Of a stretch of 64,000 bases of DNA, positions 26,404 through 34,441 are shown piece by piece. Source of the stretch: Halobaculum litoreum (GTDB taxonomy: Archaea; Halobacteriota; Halobacteria; Halobacteriales; Haloferacaceae); NCBI RefSeq assembly GCF_030127125.1, contig NZ_CP126156.1:1798001-1862000 (forward strand), in the 5' to 3' direction. The translations under genes and the position numbers were made by a program. The notes under the pieces were generated by a model, which worked only from the letters and a program-made list of their open reading frames with translations, was not told the DNA's origin and did no database searches. How positions within the stretch are numbered: the first letter of the stretch is position 1; every line of letters starts with the position of its first letter.

Positions 26404-27440
26404 TGGACCGAAGTGCAGCGACTCGAGCGACCGCGATCACCGTCTGCGTGGTCGTTCTCCTGCTGGTCGTCCAGACGGCGATCGGGTCGGCGCTGGTGCG
26501 GGGGACCCAACCGATGGCCGTTCGCGACGAGGTGGCGACCGAGCCGACCGCGGCGGCGTGGGGGGACGTCCCCGCGCGGTCGCTGGAGCTGTCGGCCCAG
26601 CAGATGGCACAGCCGTACGGCGGCGGGAGCGTCTCCGGCATGGAGGTGCAGGCGATGACCAACGAGACACACGTCGCCTTCCGGCTCTCGTGGAACGATC
26701 CGACGCGGGACGCGAACATCTCCGCGCCGACCGCCTACAGCGACGCGGTCGCGCTGATGCTCCACGGCGGCGAACAGCCGCCCATCACGATGGGGGCGAT
26801 GGGCACGCCCGTCAACATCTGGTACTGGCGGGCCAGTTGGCAGTTCGGCAACCACACCGGCACCGGCGATTGGACGGGCGACATGTACTCGTATCCCCAT
26901 CCCAACGAGACGACCAAGCCCGGCCTCGCGGCGGGCAACCCCCTCTCGAAGAGCGAGTACGAGCGCTTCGGCCAGAACTACTACGCGAAAGGGTACGGCT
27001 CCCTGAGCCACGCGCCCACGCAGAACGTCGAGGCGCACGGCACCCGCACAGCGGACGGCTGGCAGGTGACGTTCGTCCGCGAGCGGACGACCAACGGCAC
27101 CTACGACGCCGCGCTCGACGAGTCACAGCAGTTGTACGTGACCGTCGCCGTCTGGAACGGGAGCGCCGACGAGGCGAACGGCCAGAAGTCGCTCAGCTAC
27201 CGCTACCTCGCGCTCGACACCGAAACGGGCGAGCTTTCTTCGCCCGAGTCCGGGTCCGGGCCCGACTCCGGGTCGGGATCGAGTTCCGGCGGCGGTGACG
27301 CCACCGGCGGATCCGGCGGCTCCGGAGGCGGCTCCGGTGGCCTCCCGTCGGTGTTCTGGGACTCCCTGGGCACCGTCGTGGCCGTCGTCGTCGTGTCCTG
27401 GCTGGTCGCCTACCGCAGCCTCGGAGGTGAGGGCCGGTGA
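26403..27440 (+). CDS. Ethylbenzene dehydrogenase-type haem-b gamma subunit, membrane anchored
   Basis: This is a 345-residue protein of the EB_dh family, the haem-b gamma subunit of type II DMSO reductases such as ethylbenzene and dimethylsulfide dehydrogenase and selenate and chlorate reductase. It has an N-terminal hydrophobic helix (ITVCVVVLLLVVQTAIGSAL), an external domain with THVAFRLSWNDPTRDANIS and NIWYWRASWQFGN, a Ser/Gly-rich linker (~280-315) and a C-terminal helix (~320-338). It is anchored at both ends and would pass electrons between the membrane and the alpha-beta pair. Met and Lys axial haem ligands are expected by family but I cannot fix them. The stop overlaps the HEAT gene start as GTGA. 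Confidence 0.85.
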   Translation: MDRSAATRATAITVCVVVLLLVVQTAIGSALVRGTQPMAVRDEVATEPTAAAWGDVPARSLELSAQQMAQPYGGGSVSGMEVQAMTNETHVAFRLSWNDPTRDANISAPTAYSDAVALMLHGGEQPPITMGAMGTPVNIWYWRASWQFGNHTGTGDWTGDMYSYPHPNETTKPGLAAGNPLSKSEYERFGQNYYAKGYGSLSHAPTQNVEAHGTRTADGWQVTFVRERTTNGTYDAALDESQQLYVTVAVWNGSADEANGQKSLSYRYLALDTETGELSSPESGSGPDSGSGSSSGGGDATGGSGGSGGGSGGLPSVFWDSLGTVVAVVVVSWLVAYRSLGGEGR

Positions 27441-28401
27441 GCGACGACTTCGGGAACGCGAGCGCTCGGGGTCGCGCTCCGGACGTCGACGAGGCCGCCC
27501 TCCGTGACCGACTCCGCGCCGACGACGTCCGGACGCGACGCGACGCGGCGCTCGGCGTCGTCGACCGGGCGAGCGACGACGGGTCCGGGTCCGCCGCCGA
27601 CGGGGGCGGGGTCACGGAGGCGACGCTGTCGGCGCTGGCCGAGCGAGTCACGAGCGACCCCGACCCGGACGTCCGACAGTTCGCGGCCGAGGCGCTCGGC
27701 GTCGCCGGCGCTGCGCCCGACCGGGTCGCGCCGGCCCTCGCCGACGACGACCCTGGGTGCGGGCGGAGGCGGTCGTCGCGTACTCGCGGGCCGCCGGCGG
27801 CGACGCCGCCGACCGCCTCCGTGAGCGGTTGGCGGACGACGCCGGACCGGTTCGTCGCAACGCGCTCATCGCGCTGGCGAAACTCGACGCGGTCGCCCCC
27901 GACCGCCTGCGCGAGCGTCTGAAACGCGACCGGCACCCGCCGGTGCGCGAGTACGCCGCCGAGTGGCTCGGCGAGCGTCCCGGCGACGCCGAGACGACGG
28001 TGCGGGTGCTGGCGGCTGTCCTCGCCCGCGACGGCGAGGCGTTCGTCCGCGCGAACGCCGCGAGCAGCCTCGGCGAGATCGGGAGCGATCGCGCGGTCGA
28101 GGCACTGGAGACGCAAGGACTGGGCGACAGAAGCGACGACGTCCAGCGAGCAGCGAAGCGGGCACTCGCGACTGCCCGTGGAGAGGACCCCGACGAGATC
28201 GACCTCGGCGACCCGCCGGCGCCCGGCGGCGGGCCGGACACGCCCGCCGAGAGCCCCGCGAGCGGTGCCCCGCGGTCGGCCGTCGGCCGAGGCCCTCCCT
28301 CGGGTGGACGCGGTGGTTCGGGACCGATCGGTCGGGGCACTGCTTCGCCGCCCAGCACCGCCACCCGACGGACCGACCGTGACGGGGGTGACCGGCGATG
28401 A
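27437..28401 (+). CDS. HEAT-repeat protein in the molybdoenzyme operon, one frameshift
   Basis: This is a ~321-residue protein built of HEAT/PBS-lyase-type helical repeats, for example DVRQFAAEALGVAG, PVRRNALIALAKLD, PVREYAAEWLGER and FVRANAASSLGEIG. The last ~80 residues are Pro/Gly/Arg-rich and probably disordered. It begins at GTG 27437 after GGAGGTGA. The frame shifts near base 27752, where one more C would give the smooth text ADDDPWVRAEAVVAYS. HEAT proteins next to redox enzymes are usually scaffolds or maturation factors; that role is inferred from context only. Confidence 0.8.
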
Positions 28402-28967
28402 GCGACGGCGACACCGGCGCACCCCCGGACCGCTCCGTCGGCGTCTCGGTGCCGGAGGACCACGTCGGGGCGTTCGTCGCGCAGGCGTTCGAGGACCCGG
28501 AGCGGTCGACGACGTGGACCGAGGTGGTCTCCGAGGTGGTCGCCGCCGAGGCCCGCGACGCCTGGGACGCGCTCTCGCCCGCCGAACAGGTGCAGGAACT
28601 GCTCGCCGTCGCCGACGACTACGACGAGCGGGCGGTCGAGGCGCTGGAGGCCGTCCCGCTCGACGGGGTCGAGCCAACCGACGAGGTCGACGACCTGTTC
28701 GAGGAAGCCACCCGGTGCCGGCGCAACGCCGACCGCATCCGCGACGGTGTCGCCGCCGCCTACACCGAGGACCGGATCGAGGCGGACCGCCTCGCGGACG
28801 CCGTCGAAGCGTACGGCTTCGACACCGGAACCGTCGCCGAGCGCGAGGACCTCGTGGAGGCCGTCACCGAGGCGTACGACTACGACGTCCGACCCTACGG
28901 CGGTGTGTTGATGGAAGCCGACGACAGCGACGCCGACGCGGCCGCTGCAGGAGGCGACCCCTGGTGA
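28398..28967 (+). CDS. Unknown acidic protein in the molybdoenzyme operon
   Basis: This is a 189-residue, strongly acidic, mostly helical soluble protein. No signal, membrane helix or metal motif is visible. Segments WDALSPAEQVQELLAVADDY and EEATRCRRNADRIRDGVAAA are likely amphipathic helices. ATG 28398 overlaps the HEAT gene stop (ATGA), and GGGGGTGA precedes it, so it is co-translated with the operon. A role in assembly or regulation of the oxidoreductase is inferred from position alone. I do not recognise a family. Confidence 0.75.
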   Translation: MSDGDTGAPPDRSVGVSVPEDHVGAFVAQAFEDPERSTTWTEVVSEVVAAEARDAWDALSPAEQVQELLAVADDYDERAVEALEAVPLDGVEPTDEVDDLFEEATRCRRNADRIRDGVAAAYTEDRIEADRLADAVEAYGFDTGTVAEREDLVEAVTEAYDYDVRPYGGVLMEADDSDADAAAAGGDPW

Positions 28968-29117
28968 GTCGCCGCCCGGATTCGCGGCACCGACGGTCGC
29001 TCCCGCGTCGCCACGCGGCGAGGGGGTGATACGGCGACCGCGAACGTGTTCGCGTGGGCTTCCAACCGTCGGGAGCGTGATCCCTGTTATTCCGACCGCG
29101 CGGCCGTGTACTCCGGT

Positions 29118-30392
29118 ATGCCGACTGCCGACTCATCGGGCTCTCGCGGGACGAGCGCCGACGCGACCCGGCGCCGCGTCGCGGCCGCGTTGCGGTCGGT
29201 CGACGACCCGCAGGCGGACACCGACGTCGTCGCCTCGGGCCTCGTCGGCGGGGTCGACGTCGACGGAGGGAGCGTCAACGTCGAGACGGGACTGTCGGAG
29301 CTGGACCCTCCGGCGGAGGACCGCGTCGCCGCCGCGATACGAACGGCGGTCCGCGACGTCGACGGCGTCGAGTCGGTGACGCTCCGAACGGGGCTCACAG
29401 CGAGCGCGGACGCGACGACCGTCGACCAGTTCGACCGCGTGATCGCGGTCGCCAGCGCCAAGGGCGGCGTCGGGAAGTCGACCGTCTCCGCCGGCCTCGC
29501 CGCAGCGCTGGCCGCCGAGGCGGACGTCGGGCTGTTCGACGCCGACGTCCACGGTCCGAACGCGCCGAGACTCCTCGACGCCGATGGGCCCGTTCGCTCG
29601 ACCGACGCCGGCGCCCCACGCCCCGTCGCCGTGCCGGGAACGGACGGGGAGATCGAACTGATGAGCGTCGGCCTGCTCCGGTCGGAAACGCCGTTGGCGT
29701 GGCGCGGGTCGATGGTCCACGAGACGGTTGCACAGCTGTACACGGAGACGGCGTGGACCGCCGACGACACGCTCGTCATCGATCTGCCGCCGGGGACGGG
29801 CGACGTGGTGTTGACGACACTCGACGAGGTGCCGGTCGACGGCGTCGTCGTCGTCACGACGCCGTTCCACGCCAGCGTCGTCGACACGAACCGCAGCGTC
29901 GAGCTGTTCCGCGACGAGGGAGTGCCCGTCCTGGGGGCGGTCATCAACATGGCCGAGCGCGAGTGCCCCTCCTGTGGCGACCGCCACGACCTGTTCCCCG
30001 AGGACGGCGTCGACGACCTGAACGTGCCCGTACTCGCGGAGCTGCCGTTCACGCCGTCCCTGCAGCGGACGCCCGACCCGGGTGACCCGCCGGAGCCGAT
30101 GGCCGCGCTCGCCGCCGCGGTCGACGAGGCGGCCGCCGATCCGTGGACCGTCGACGTGCCGGAGGGCGGGGTCGACCTCCGCGACGCCCCCGGGCGCGAA
30201 CGACATCGGCTGGTCCGCGAGCGGTTCACCGACCTCAACGCCGGCGAGCCGTTCCACCTCGTGAGCGACCGCGACCCCCGACCCGTCGTCGAGTTCCTCG
30301 CGGACCTCGCCGACGAACCGACCGACGCCTTCGACGTCGACGTCGAACGAGCCACGCCGGACGCGTGGATCCTCCACACGCAGAAGCCATGA
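29118..30392 (+). CDS. Mrp/NBP35-type iron-sulfur carrier ATPase with C-terminal DUF2249
   Basis: This 424-residue protein has three parts. Residues ~15-95 resemble the MIP18/DUF59 domain (VASGLVGGVDVDGGSVNVET). The ParA-like ATPase (~105-345) carries the deviant Walker A AKGGVGKSTVSAGLAAAL, LFDADVHGPNAPR, VIDLPPGTGDVVLT and the cluster-binding pair ECPSCGDRH. Residues ~355-424 form a DUF2249-like domain (VDLRDAPGRERHRLVRERF). Mrp proteins bind and transfer Fe-S clusters, here plausibly to the beta subunit or FS0. A TGTTATTCC element ~30 bp upstream suggests its own leaderless promoter inside the locus. Confidence 0.88.
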   Translation: MPTADSSGSRGTSADATRRRVAAALRSVDDPQADTDVVASGLVGGVDVDGGSVNVETGLSELDPPAEDRVAAAIRTAVRDVDGVESVTLRTGLTASADATTVDQFDRVIAVASAKGGVGKSTVSAGLAAALAAEADVGLFDADVHGPNAPRLLDADGPVRSTDAGAPRPVAVPGTDGEIELMSVGLLRSETPLAWRGSMVHETVAQLYTETAWTADDTLVIDLPPGTGDVVLTTLDEVPVDGVVVVTTPFHASVVDTNRSVELFRDEGVPVLGAVINMAERECPSCGDRHDLFPEDGVDDLNVPVLAELPFTPSLQRTPDPGDPPEPMAALAAAVDEAAADPWTVDVPEGGVDLRDAPGRERHRLVRERFTDLNAGEPFHLVSDRDPRPVVEFLADLADEPTDAFDVDVERATPDAWILHTQKP

Positions 30393-30874
30393 GCCGACCA
30401 GCCTCACGCGACCGACCCGACGGAGACGCCCCCGACCCGGTCCTCGTCAGCGGCCGGATCGAGCAGTCGTTCACCACCGGCGACCTCCGAGAGTTCCCAC
30501 GACGGACACTTCGGTGCACGGTGGAGTGTGCCTCCGGGGAGCGAACCACCGCCGAGTGGACCGGCGCGCCGGTCGAGGATCTCCTCGCGGCCGCCGACGC
30601 CCCGCCGGAGACGACCCACGTCCGCGTCCACGCTCGGGACGGGTACCGGGCGTGTATCCCCGCCGTCGCCGCGCTCGATGGCGTCCTCGCCGACACCCGC
30701 GACGGCACACTCCTCTCGGAGACGTCACAGTATCGCACCCGCTTTCTCGCGCCCGGCGTCGACGGCGCACGCCTCGCGAAGGGCGTCACCGAGCTGGAGT
30801 GTCTGACAGTCGATCCCGGCGAGGACATCGACCGCCTCGAGACGCTCGCGCTTGACGACCCCGGCTTCGAATGA
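30389..30874 (+). CDS. Small stand-alone Moco-binding domain protein (sulfite oxidase-like fold)
   Basis: This 161-residue protein resembles a shortened oxidoreductase molybdopterin-binding domain. Matching landmarks are a potential Mo-ligand Cys in LRCTVECASG, the AEWTGAPVEDLLAAAD strand-helix, ARDGYRACIPAVAALDG, and RFLAPGVDGARLAKGVTELE near the end. Full-length family members also have a dimerisation domain, missing here. ATG 30389 overlaps the Mrp stop by ATGA and its own stop overlaps MobA. It may be a cofactor-binding accessory factor rather than an enzyme; that is inference. Confidence 0.7.
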   Translation: MSRPASRDRPDGDAPDPVLVSGRIEQSFTTGDLREFPRRTLRCTVECASGERTTAEWTGAPVEDLLAAADAPPETTHVRVHARDGYRACIPAVAALDGVLADTRDGTLLSETSQYRTRFLAPGVDGARLAKGVTELECLTVDPGEDIDRLETLALDDPGFE

Positions 30875-31524
30875 CCGAGCGCGCATCCGGACGGGCGCCC
30901 ACGGGCGAGCGGCCCTCGGTCGCGCCCATCGTCCTCGCGGGCGGCGAGAGCCGCCGCTTCGGCGCTCGCTGGAAGGCGACCGCGACGTTCGACGGCGACC
31001 CGCTGGTCGCCCGCGTCGTTGCGGCCGTCAGCGCGGCCGCCGATCGGCAGCCGGTCGTCGCGGTCGGCACCGAGGAGAAGCGAGCGGTCGTCGACCCGGT
31101 CGTCGACGGCCCGGTGCGCTACACGACCGACGCGTCGTGGTGTGACGGACCGCTCGCGGGCATCGCGGGGGCACTCACCCCCGCCGTCGCTGCGGACGTG
31201 CTCGTGTGCTGTGGCTGCGACATGCCGCTGGTGGCGCCCGAGGCCGTGGCGTGGCTGGCTCGGGAGCTGGCCGCCCGCGACGTCGACGCCGTCGTCCCGC
31301 GAGTCGACGGCTCGGTCCACCCGCTGCACGCCGCCTACGACCGTGCGGCGCTGGCAGCCGACGTCGAGGACAGACCCAGCGACGACCGGCTTCGCGGACT
31401 GCTCGAGCGACTCGACACCCACGTCGTCACTCCGAGCGACGCGCCGTCGGCGGTCCCGCTCGCGCGGTCGACGACGAACGTGAACACCCCGGAGTCGCTG
31501 CGGTCGCTGACTGGGACCTCGTAG
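30871..31524 (+). CDS. mobA: Molybdenum cofactor guanylyltransferase
   Basis: This is a 217-residue nucleotidyltransferase that would attach GMP to molybdopterin, giving the bis-MGD cofactor needed by the alpha subunit. The family signature IVLAGGESRRFGARWKA is near residue 20, followed by WCDGPLAGIAGAL and the metal-binding VCCGCDMPLVAPEA region. ATG 30871 overlaps the preceding stop (ATGA). It is the last gene of the locus; a perfect hairpin lies at 31687-31701 before the convergent neighbour. The assignment is strong given both motifs and context. Confidence 0.92.
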   Translation: MTERASGRAPTGERPSVAPIVLAGGESRRFGARWKATATFDGDPLVARVVAAVSAAADRQPVVAVGTEEKRAVVDPVVDGPVRYTTDASWCDGPLAGIAGALTPAVAADVLVCCGCDMPLVAPEAVAWLARELAARDVDAVVPRVDGSVHPLHAAYDRAALAADVEDRPSDDRLRGLLERLDTHVVTPSDAPSAVPLARSTTNVNTPESLRSLTGTS

Positions 31525-31686
31525 CGGGTGTCGACGCGCGACCGGTGCGTGTTGACGGTCGCCGACGAAAATCCCGACCCGATCACCGCCGTCCGTGAGA
31601 CGGCGGCGCTGGCGACGGGGGTGAGAGACTGGTAGCGACGACCGACGTCGAGACCGGAACTGTCCCCTTCTCGACGAGTGTTGAAA

Positions 31687-31701
31687 CTGGGTGGGACCCA
31701 G
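31687..31701. terminator. Perfect 6-bp hairpin between convergent genes
   Basis: CTGGGT-GGG-ACCCAG forms a perfect six-pair stem with a three-base loop. It lies in the 205-bp gap between the ends of mobA and the acidic secreted gene. It lacks a T run, so a terminator role is only possible. Nothing else was seen in this gap. Confidence 0.35.
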
Positions 31702-31729
31702 TCGGCCCGCTAACCATCACGTACTCGGC

Positions 31730-32329
31730 TTACGACTCGTCGTCGTCCTCCGCTTCGTCGTCGTCAGCCTCTTCGTCCGCGTCCTCCTCGTCCTCGTCGT
31801 CCTCCTCGTCTTCCGATTCCGCTTCCTCGTCGTCAGCCTCGTCTTCCTCGTCTTCCGATTCCGCTTCCTCGTCGTCAGCCTCTTCGTCCGCGTCCTCCTC
31901 GTCCTCGTCGACCTCGTACTCGTACTCCTCTTCGACGAGCGTCAGCGACCCGTCCGCGCGCTCGTACTCGATTCCACCCTCGACGCCGTGGCCCTCGAAC
32001 TCGACTTCGAGTTCGTCGAGGTCGTCGGCCTCCTCGTCGCTCAGGTCGTACGAGACGGTGCCGTTGGCATCGGTCGTGCCGACGCGCTCACCGTCGACGT
32101 AGACGGTCACGTTCTCGAGGGGTTCGCCGCCGTCGCTCACTGTCACCGTCACGGTGCCGTTGTCGTACGTCGCGGACGCGTCCACGTCGGACGCGGTCGC
32201 GGCGTCTGTCGCACTCGATCCGGTTACGTCTGCCTGTCCGGGAACGACCGCCCCCGTGCCGGCGGCGGCGACGCCGCCGGCACCGAGCAGGACGACCAGT
32301 CCGGCCGCGAGCAGTTGAGTGGCGTTCAT
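31730..32329 (-). CDS. Secreted acidic-tail protein (paralogue of 19224-19790)
   Basis: This is a 199-residue protein with the same plan as the one at 19224-19790: signal LLAAGLVVLLGAGGVAAAG, Ig-like domain with ENVTVYVDGERVGTTDANGT, and a Glu/Asp tail. Identity is high in the first ~130 residues and low in the tail, which has its own internal repeats. The tail alternates DEEAESEDEE units encoded by a 42-bp repeat. The start is ATG 32329, with the shared 15-bp motif 46 bp upstream. The domain could be a surface or adhesion module; the tail may bind cations or simply remain soluble in high salt. Function unknown. Confidence 0.8.
   Translation of the reverse strand: MNATQLLAAGLVVLLGAGGVAAAGTGAVVPGQADVTGSSATDAATASDVDASATYDNGTVTVTVSDGGEPLENVTVYVDGERVGTTDANGTVSYDLSDEEADDLDELEVEFEGHGVEGGIEYERADGSLTLVEEEYEYEVDEDEEDADEEADDEEAESEDEEDEADDEEAESEDEEDDEDEEDADEEADDDEAEDDDES
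31809..31882. repeat. 42-bp direct repeat in the acidic tail, 1.8 copies
   Basis: The 42-bp unit starting TCTTCCGATTCCGCTTCC at 31809 repeats at 31851 and matches for 32 further bases before diverging. A second pair of ~40-bp repeats (starting CGTCGTCAGCCTCTTCG) flanks it near 31758 and 31870. All are multiples or partial multiples of a coding Glu/Asp/Ser module. Confidence 0.8.
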
Positions 32330-32374
32330 CGCATCCGACGCTGCGGGCGGGAGCCCGAAAAGGGGGGCACGCCT

Positions 32375-32389
32375 CTGAGCCGGATTAAG
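32375..32389 (-). promoter_or_regulatory. Shared 15-bp promoter motif, copy 2
   Basis: CTGAGCCGGATTAAG recurs 46 bp before the start codon at 32329, exactly as before the paralogue at 19790. The leader also shares CGACGCTGCGGGCGGG directly upstream of the start codon. Equal spacing in both copies supports a functional promoter or operator. Confidence 0.65.
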
Positions 32390-32545
32390 TCGATTTCGTC
32401 GGGGTTCACACCCTGTCTGGCGGTCACCCCGGGGTCGACGGCGCCGTCGCCGCGACGCGGGCGTGCCGTCGGAGCGGGGACGGTCGGCCGGTCGGGGCGG
32501 GCCGCCGGGGGCACACTTACCACACGGCCCTTCCACACCGGCGGT

Positions 32546-33256
32546 ATGGTACTTGGCGACGCACCCCTCGTGCCGGTGGCGATCGCCGGCGGGATCGGAC
32601 TGTTTCTGCTCGCGGCCGGCCTCCGCGAGGGGTACCGTACCGTCGGGCTGTGGCGGTCGCGGCCGGTCGCGATCGGGGACCTGAGCGCGGCGTCGGGCGC
32701 GGTCACCGTGTCGGGGCGCGCCGAGCGGCTGGACGCGACGACGCGGGCCCCGCTGACCGGGACCGACTGCCTCGCGTACGCCTAGCGCGTGACCGGCGTC
32801 GAGACGGTTCGCGGCTTCGACGGCCGGATCGAACGGTCGTTCCACCAACTCGGTCGGGGGTCCGAGGGCGTCCGCTTCCGCCTCGACGACGGGACCGGCA
32901 GCGTCGTCGTCGACGCCCGCGGGGCCAGCCTCCGACTCGCGGAGGAGGCCGTCCCGGACCCGGTTTCCGACCCCGTCGAGCGGCGCGACCTCTCGCGGTC
33001 GGTCCGGCCCGACGGCCCGCGCCGGTACTACGAGGCGCGCGTCGACCCCGGCGAGACGGTCGTCGTCCGGGGAACCGTCGGCCCCGGGGACGAGTCGCTG
33101 TCGGTCGATCGGATCGGCGTGCAGATCTCCGGCCGCGGCGTCTCCGTCGCCGACACCGACCGCAGGGGAGCCGTCCGTCGGGGTGCCGGCGCGACCGCCG
33201 TCTCGGTGGTGTTGGGCGTCGCCGCGCTGGGCGTGGCCGCGCTCATCGCGCTGTAG
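32546..33256 (+). pseudogene. GIDE-like membrane protein interrupted by in-frame TAG
   Basis: One reading frame runs from ATG 32546 to TAG 33254-33256 but is broken by TAG at 32783-32785. The first 79 residues hold a membrane helix (VPVAIAGGIGLFLLAAGLRE) and GAVTVSGRAERLDATTRAPL leading to GTDCLAYA. The rest resumes RVTGVETVRGFDGRIERSF and ends in a C-terminal helix (AVSVVLGVAALGVAALIAL). Replacing the stop by TAC (Tyr) gives CLAYAYRV, as expected in E3-ligase-like GIDE-domain proteins. It may be a real nonsense mutation or a sequencing substitution. Whole-protein function unknown. Confidence 0.65.
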
Positions 33257-33359
33257 TCGCGACGTCCGGGCGCGGTCGACCGGGAGGGACCGATTCGGGA
33301 CTCGTCGCCGACGGCGACTGTCCCGACTCCGGCGCCGGGACTCGTCGCAGGCCGGCCGC

Positions 33360-34289
33360 TCACTCCAGGTGGTCCGTCCCGGTGATCGTGACGAATCGAC
33401 CCTCTCGGGAGACCGTCGGGTTCGTCGGAAGTTCCCGCTCGGCGGCCGGGTCGGTGGCGAACTCGCGTGCGGTCTCGACGTCCTCGAACGCGAGCGCTTC
33501 GGTGAGATTGCCGGTCTCGGCGTTCGTGCGGGCGGTGACCAGCGACACCGGGTTTCCCTCGGCGCGCCGTCTGGACTCGGGGATCGTCGGCACGGCCGAG
33601 ACAGTCATCTCGCCGTCCAGCAGTCGCGTGACCTCCGCGAGCGTCTCGTCGACGTCGGTGTACCTGTCTCCGTCGCCGTGTTTCGTGTCGATGATCGCCT
33701 CGACCGTCGCACGTTTGTCGCCCAGCGAGTCGATGGGCGAGGTGGCCCACGCCTCGATCACCACGCCGTCCCGGATGCCCACCACCCAGTCCGAATCGGG
33801 CGCGGTCAGCAGTCGGTACCCCTCGTACTCGCCGAGGCGCTCGAACGGGTCGGCGAGCGGTTCCCCCGACTCTGGCGTCCGAAACGCTTCGATCACCGCC
33901 TCGTCCGGCATGTTCGTCTCCAACATCGATAGCCCGTCGTCCGGCCGGACCTCCAGTCCCGCGTCCGCGGGGTCGACGTCCACCACCGGGTGGGCCTTCC
34001 CGTCCTGGTACAGCCACTGCCGGGCGTACGCCTCGCCGTGGGCGTCGAGGTACGGCGCCAACAGGTCGAAGCGCCGCGCATGGGCGATGTAGAACAGATC
34101 GTCGTCGTCGGTGTCGTCCTCGTAGACGCGGGCCGGCGCCGGTAACCACGTGGCGTACTCCGGGACGTCCGGGTCGCCGTCGACCACCGATTCGACCGCC
34201 GAACAGCCGGCCAGCCCCGCCAGGCCGGCCGTCGCCGCCGCCGCCCCACCCCGGAGCAGTTCGCGGCGCGAACAGGAGGGCTGTCGCAT
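33360..34289 (-). CDS. Tat-exported lipoprotein, unknown function
   Basis: This is a 309-residue surface protein. The N-terminus has the Tat motif SRRELLRGG, a hydrophobic stretch and a lipobox LAGLAGCS, so Cys ~30 should be lipidated outside the membrane. The mature part is acidic, with FYIAHARRFDLLAPYLDAHG, WVVGIRDGVVIEAWATSPID and VETAREFATDPAAERELPT; no catalytic motif is recognised. The start is ATG 34289 rather than a longer frame because it places the Tat motif at the N-terminus. It is divergent from the DUF5821 gene. Confidence 0.8.
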   Translation of the reverse strand: MRQPSCSRRELLRGGAAAATAGLAGLAGCSAVESVVDGDPDVPEYATWLPAPARVYEDDTDDDDLFYIAHARRFDLLAPYLDAHGEAYARQWLYQDGKAHPVVDVDPADAGLEVRPDDGLSMLETNMPDEAVIEAFRTPESGEPLADPFERLGEYEGYRLLTAPDSDWVVGIRDGVVIEAWATSPIDSLGDKRATVEAIIDTKHGDGDRYTDVDETLAEVTRLLDGEMTVSAVPTIPESRRRAEGNPVSLVTARTNAETGNLTEALAFEDVETAREFATDPAAERELPTNPTVSREGRFVTITGTDHLE

Positions 34290-34441
34290 GGCCGGCGGTA
34301 CCGGCGGCCGACACAAGAGCGTGGTGGGGGACGCGGACGGCCGCGACGAGAGCCGGGGAGCGACGCCGAGGCCGTGGGCCACGGGGCTCGGAGTCCGCCG
34401 TTCCGCCGGGTTTATCGCGGCGGCGGCCGCGAGGCCACCCA

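Noticed and set aside
32783-32785. TAG read as pyrrolysine
   Set aside because: No pyl genes or methylamine methyltransferase context in the window, and Tyr fits the expected protein pattern.
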